Part shown: positions 61,303-64,000 of the stretch, in pieces
Position numbering within the stretch: the stretch's first letter is position 1
Layout of the letters: every line of letters begins with the position of its first letter
Source: Verrucomicrobiota bacterium
GTDB taxonomy: Bacteria > Verrucomicrobiota > Verrucomicrobiia > Limisphaerales > UBA1319
Reading direction: 5' to 3'
Assembly (NCBI GenBank): GCA_022711435.1
Contig: JAKLFB010000030.1
Location: forward strand, 1 to 64,000
Length of the DNA: 64,000 nucleotides
The notes under the pieces: model-generated
The model's input: the letters and a program-made list of their open reading frames with translations, nothing else
What the model was told of the DNA's origin: nothing
Database searches by the model: none
Program-made: the position numbers and the translations under genes

Positions 61303-63633
61303 TTAACTGCCTGGAACCGCATACGCGCGTCCCCATGCCAGCATGTCCACCACCAGCCCCGCATGGGACTGGCTCATGGGCACGCTCTCGTGCAACCCGG
61401 CGACCAAGTCGGCTTCGGTCACGGCGCGTTCGCCCTGTTCAAATGCCTGAAACATGGCGCTCACCACCGTCTCGGCAATCTCAGCTCCCGTGTAACCTTC
61501 CGATGCGGCCACCAGCCGCTCGATGTCCAATCCGGCATCCAGTTGCTTCGGCCGGCGCAGGTGGATCTGCCAGATCGCACGCCGCTCGCCGGCGGCCGGC
61601 AGGCCCACGAAAAACACTTCGTCGAACCGTCCTTTCCGTGTGAACTCGGCGGGCAGCTGGCGGACATTGTTCGCGGTAGCCACCACAAAGACCGGGGACC
61701 GCCGCTCGGAAAGCCAGTTGAGGAACATCCCGAACATCCGCTGGCTAACCCCGCTATCGAGAGCCTGGCCCAGCCCGGCAAAGGCCTTCTCGAGCTCGTC
61801 AATCCACAGGACACACGGCGACGCAATCTCTGCCGTCTGCAGCGCAAGCCGCAGCCGGCGTTCGGACTCGCCCATCAGCGATCCGCGCAGACGTCCCATG
61901 TCCAACCGCAGCAGCGGCACCTGCCAGTCCGCCGCCAGCGCCTTGGCCGACAGGCTCTTTCCGCAGCCGGGCACACCCACCAGCACCGCCCCGCGCGGAT
62001 TCCGCAGACCAAAGCGCATCCCCTCCGGCGAAAACGCCTGACGCCGTTTCTGAAACCACGTCTTCAGATTGGCCAGCCCGCCGACATCGGAGAAGCTCAC
62101 ATCGGGCTCGACAAACTCGAGCACGCCGGTTTTGCGAACGATCTGCTGCTTTTGGCGAATCACCTCGGCCACACACCCGGCATCGAGCTTTCCCCGAGCG
62201 ATCGCCGACCGGCGCAGAACCCGTTGCGCTTCGCGCTCAGTCAATCCCACCACCGCGCGCGCGAGGGCCTCGCGCAGCGCGCCGTCCATCGCCGGAACCG
62301 ATTCCCCCGCATCCTTCTCCTGCGCGCCGTCCACCAATTCCCGCAACCGCTCCATCTCGGGGTGCGGAAACGAAATCAAGGTGGCATCGGCCTCGAGTTC
62401 GGCCGGCAGGTTCAGCACCGGCGAAACGAACACGAGGCTCTTCCGCTGGCGTTTCACGGTCCAGATCGCATCCCGGATGAGACGGACGCTAATCGGAGTG
62501 AAATGCCGGTGCATATCGAGGAACGCAAAAATGCCGCCCTCAGCCGATTGGATCACGCCCTGCAACGCCGCCAGGGGATCGCCTTGAGTCTGCGCGATTA
62601 CCCGACGCTGGCGGTCCACCAGCCCCCGAGTCTCGCTCCACACATACAGCTCGGCCGGCTGGCTCGCCGCCAGCACCTCGCGAATCCGCTCGAGCGACGC
62701 CAGCACGCGTTCTTCCTCGTGCGATTCAATGAAAATCAGCGGGAAATGCGCCCGCAAAAGCACCTCGATCTCGCCCTCGAACGGGCTGACTGCGCCCGCA
62801 TGGCAGAGCACCGCCTCGAGATCGGCCACGAAATCGCCCGCCTTCCGATACCGCTTCTCCGGATCCTTCTCGAGCACCCGGCGCATCACGCCGACCAGCC
62901 TCCGATCGAACCCGCCGGCTTCGAGCGGCTCGAGGTCCGGCGGATCATAGAGGATTTTGTGGATGAGCTCGGCTTCGTCCCGAGCCACAAATGGCAGCGT
63001 GTTGGTGATGGCCTGAAACACGGTCACGCCCAGACCCCACACGTCCGCGTTCATCCCCGCCGCCCCGCCGAACTGCTCGGGCGCCATATAGACCACCGAT
63101 CCGACCCGCGATGTGGCCAGGTATTGCGAATGCGCCATCAAACGGGCGAGACCAAAATCAAGCAACTTGATGCCGCCGGCTTTCTCCCCGCTCGCACCCC
63201 GGGCCAGCATCAGGTTGGCCGGCTTAATGTCGCGGTGAAACCTCAGGCTGGCATGCAGGTAGTCGATCGCCTCCCCCACCTGCCGCGCCACCTCGACTGT
63301 CTCCGCCAGGGGGAGCGCGCCTCGCCGCTTCAGCACCGCATGCAGCGTTTCACCCTCGACCAGTTCCGTCACTGCAAAGAGAGCATCATCGGCCTCCGCC
63401 ACCGCGAAAAATTTCACGATCGCCGGATGATCGAGCGATTGCGCGATCTGGCACTCCTTTGCGAGCATCGCCCGCGATTCGGCATCCTGCGCGTGCGGCA
63501 CGCACAACGCCACTTGCTCCGGATACCCATTCTCCGCCGCTCGACTGTTCCGGGCGCGGTAAACCGTTTTGAAACCGCCGCGGCCGAGCAGCGCCTCGAT
63601 CACGTAACCGCCGACGTTTGAACCTTCATTCAT
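61303..63633 (-). CDS. Kinase-AAA+ fusion: WNK-like protein kinase plus Ycf46-like ATPase
   Basis: 776 residues from the ATG at 63633. The kinase domain (about 8-280) has glycine-loop LGRGGFK22TVYRA, HRD at 133-135 (FHRDIKPAN), DFG at 159-161 and an APE motif. The usual Lys of the VAIK motif is Cys44 (QVALCVP), and Lys22 sits in the glycine loop, the WNK arrangement. From about 284 follows a Ycf46-like region (FPLIFIESHEEERVL, then the regulatory lobe) and a AAA+ module with Walker A GVPGCGKS (552-559), Walker B VLWIDELEKA (D611, E612), sensor VATANN and the arginine-finger region FTRKGRFDE. No membrane segment. It follows an FGE-domain gene, 39 bp away, in the same direction. Confidence 0.9.
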   Translation of the reverse strand: MNEGSNVGGYVIEALLGRGGFKTVYRARNSRAAENGYPEQVALCVPHAQDAESRAMLAKECQIAQSLDHPAIVKFFAVAEADDALFAVTELVEGETLHAVLKRRGALPLAETVEVARQVGEAIDYLHASLRFHRDIKPANLMLARGASGEKAGGIKLLDFGLARLMAHSQYLATSRVGSVVYMAPEQFGGAAGMNADVWGLGVTVFQAITNTLPFVARDEAELIHKILYDPPDLEPLEAGGFDRRLVGVMRRVLEKDPEKRYRKAGDFVADLEAVLCHAGAVSPFEGEIEVLLRAHFPLIFIESHEEERVLASLERIREVLAASQPAELYVWSETRGLVDRQRRVIAQTQGDPLAALQGVIQSAEGGIFAFLDMHRHFTPISVRLIRDAIWTVKRQRKSLVFVSPVLNLPAELEADATLISFPHPEMERLRELVDGAQEKDAGESVPAMDGALREALARAVVGLTEREAQRVLRRSAIARGKLDAGCVAEVIRQKQQIVRKTGVLEFVEPDVSFSDVGGLANLKTWFQKRRQAFSPEGMRFGLRNPRGAVLVGVPGCGKSLSAKALAADWQVPLLRLDMGRLRGSLMGESERRLRLALQTAEIASPCVLWIDELEKAFAGLGQALDSGVSQRMFGMFLNWLSERRSPVFVVATANNVRQLPAEFTRKGRFDEVFFVGLPAAGERRAIWQIHLRRPKQLDAGLDIERLVAASEGYTGAEIAETVVSAMFQAFEQGERAVTEADLVAGLHESVPMSQSHAGLVVDMLAWGRAYAVPGS

Positions 63634-63646
63634 AATGGCGTCGCAA

Positions 63647-63670
63647 GGTGTAAAGGTGTAAAGGTGCAAG
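63647..63670 (-). repeat. Three 8-bp tandem units before the kinase-AAA+ start
   Basis: On the plus strand ggtgtaaa, ggtgtaaa and ggtgcaag lie in tandem (63647-63654, 63655-63662, 63663-63670). They fill nearly the entire gap between the FGE-domain stop (63673) and the kinase-AAA+ ATG (63633), so lie in the likely leader of the second gene. Such short repeats could expand or contract by slippage. Confidence 0.5.
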
Positions 63671-63672
63671 AT

Positions 63673-64000
63673 CTAAGATTCAGTCCTCGCCACCCGGAAC
63701 CCGCAGCTGCCGAGCCGGAACGCCGGGTCGTAGAGGTCGCGGTACGCACCCCGGAAGTAGTCGGGATAGACGTAGAACCAGGAGCCGCCCCGCACCACAC
63801 GGCCGGTTCCGCTCGACGGCGCCTTGAGGTCCCCTGCCTTGTACCGATCGTATGCATTGCTTTCATACCAGTCCTCACACCATTCCCACACGTTCCCCGA
63901 CATCTGATACATCCCCCATGGGCTTGTCCCCACCGCGTATTCCCACACAGCCGCCGTCGTCCGGTTCCCTTTGTTCCTGTCGTTCCGGCACTTGCCTGGA
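63673..64000 (-). CDS. FGE-sulfatase (SUMF1-like) domain protein, partial
   Basis: The 3' 109 codons only; the 5' part lies beyond the window edge. The C-terminal signature of the formylglycine-generating-enzyme fold is clear: SPWGMYQMSGNVWEWCEDWY, RVVRGGSWFY, FRGAYRD and the terminal GFRVAR. True FGE activates sulfatases by oxidising Cys to formylglycine; many bacterial proteins with this domain are fused to protein kinases or act in other surface processes. The downstream gene is a kinase-AAA+ fusion in the same direction, so the two are likely one unit. The two Cys of true FGE cannot be judged from the part present. Confidence 0.9.
   Translation of the reverse strand, partial: PGKCRNDRNKGNRTTAAVWEYAVGTSPWGMYQMSGNVWEWCEDWYESNAYDRYKAGDLKAPSSGTGRVVRGGSWFYVYPDYFRGAYRDLYDPAFRLGSCGFRVARTES

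Overview
The window is GC-rich (roughly 65 percent by eye), densely coded DNA. It most resembles a Verrucomicrobiota chromosome, perhaps of the Pedosphaera/Limisphaerales type. The reasons are three single prepilin-like proteins with a G|FTLIELLVVI signal and H-X9-DG style C-termini, a PEP-CTERM protein, a TIGR04073-type exosortase-associated lipoprotein, many secreted beta-propeller and LamG/Ig proteins, and Tat-exported sugar-catabolism enzymes next to a normal set of housekeeping genes. The taxon is inferred from gene content only; there is no rRNA in the window. The genetic code is standard, with TGG for Trp and TGA used as a normal stop.

Layout. 1-7.4 kb: a 103-bp tandem duplication, two PQQ-type propeller proteins, a decayed minus-strand locus, a delta-60 repeat protein and a prepilin-like protein. 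7.4-12 kb: a minus-strand housekeeping run (ribD, ftsY, PHP phosphoesterase, nusB), a PTS EIIA-like protein and trmL. 12-17.3 kb: a secreted GH78-like rhamnosidase, a coiled-coil protein and an esterase. 17.4-19.8 kb: exosortase-associated lipoprotein, ispE and ispA, followed by a 120-bp MITE-like element. 19.9-25.4 kb: a propeller protein coupled to a URO-D-family protein, a ceramidase-fold protein, a Nudix hydrolase and a degenerate receiver. 25.5-32.7 kb: nusA-infB-rbfA-nrnA-truB-ribF with a recognisable promoter and a leader hairpin.

33-37.6 kb: a DnaJ-like protein and a giant Ig/LamG protein broken by one in-frame TGA. 37.9-45.7 kb: a translationally coupled oxidoreductase-epimerase-esterase-GNAT run, two tandem paralogues (one with PEP-CTERM, one with a different tail), a prepilin-like protein and a YebC-family protein. 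45.8-52.4 kb: an ACE-like M2 peptidase with a TPR partner, an unrecognised 650-residue protein and an ABC-2 exporter. 52.3-57 kb: B12/radical-SAM, DUF2085, a propeller protein and a TIM-barrel isomerase on the minus strand. 57-60.9 kb: a YCF48-like propeller, a metallophosphoesterase and a prepilin-like protein. 60.9-64 kb: a 93-bp tandem repeat, then a kinase-AAA+ fusion downstream of a cut-off FGE-sulfatase-domain gene.

Two observations stand out. The kinase half of the fusion at 61303-63633 lacks the normal beta-3 lysine (Cys44 takes its place) and carries a lysine inside the glycine-rich loop (GRGGFK22TVY), the arrangement that defines eukaryotic WNK ('with no lysine') kinases. It is fused to a Ycf46-like AAA+ ATPase and sits beside an FGE-domain gene. 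Second, at least six unrelated secreted proteins end in a similar 60-90-residue beta-rich tail closing in an (R/K/Q)-(F/Y)-(F/Y) motif. In one tandem paralogue pair this tail occupies exactly the position where the sister protein carries its PEP-CTERM signal, which suggests a cell-surface sorting or anchoring module.
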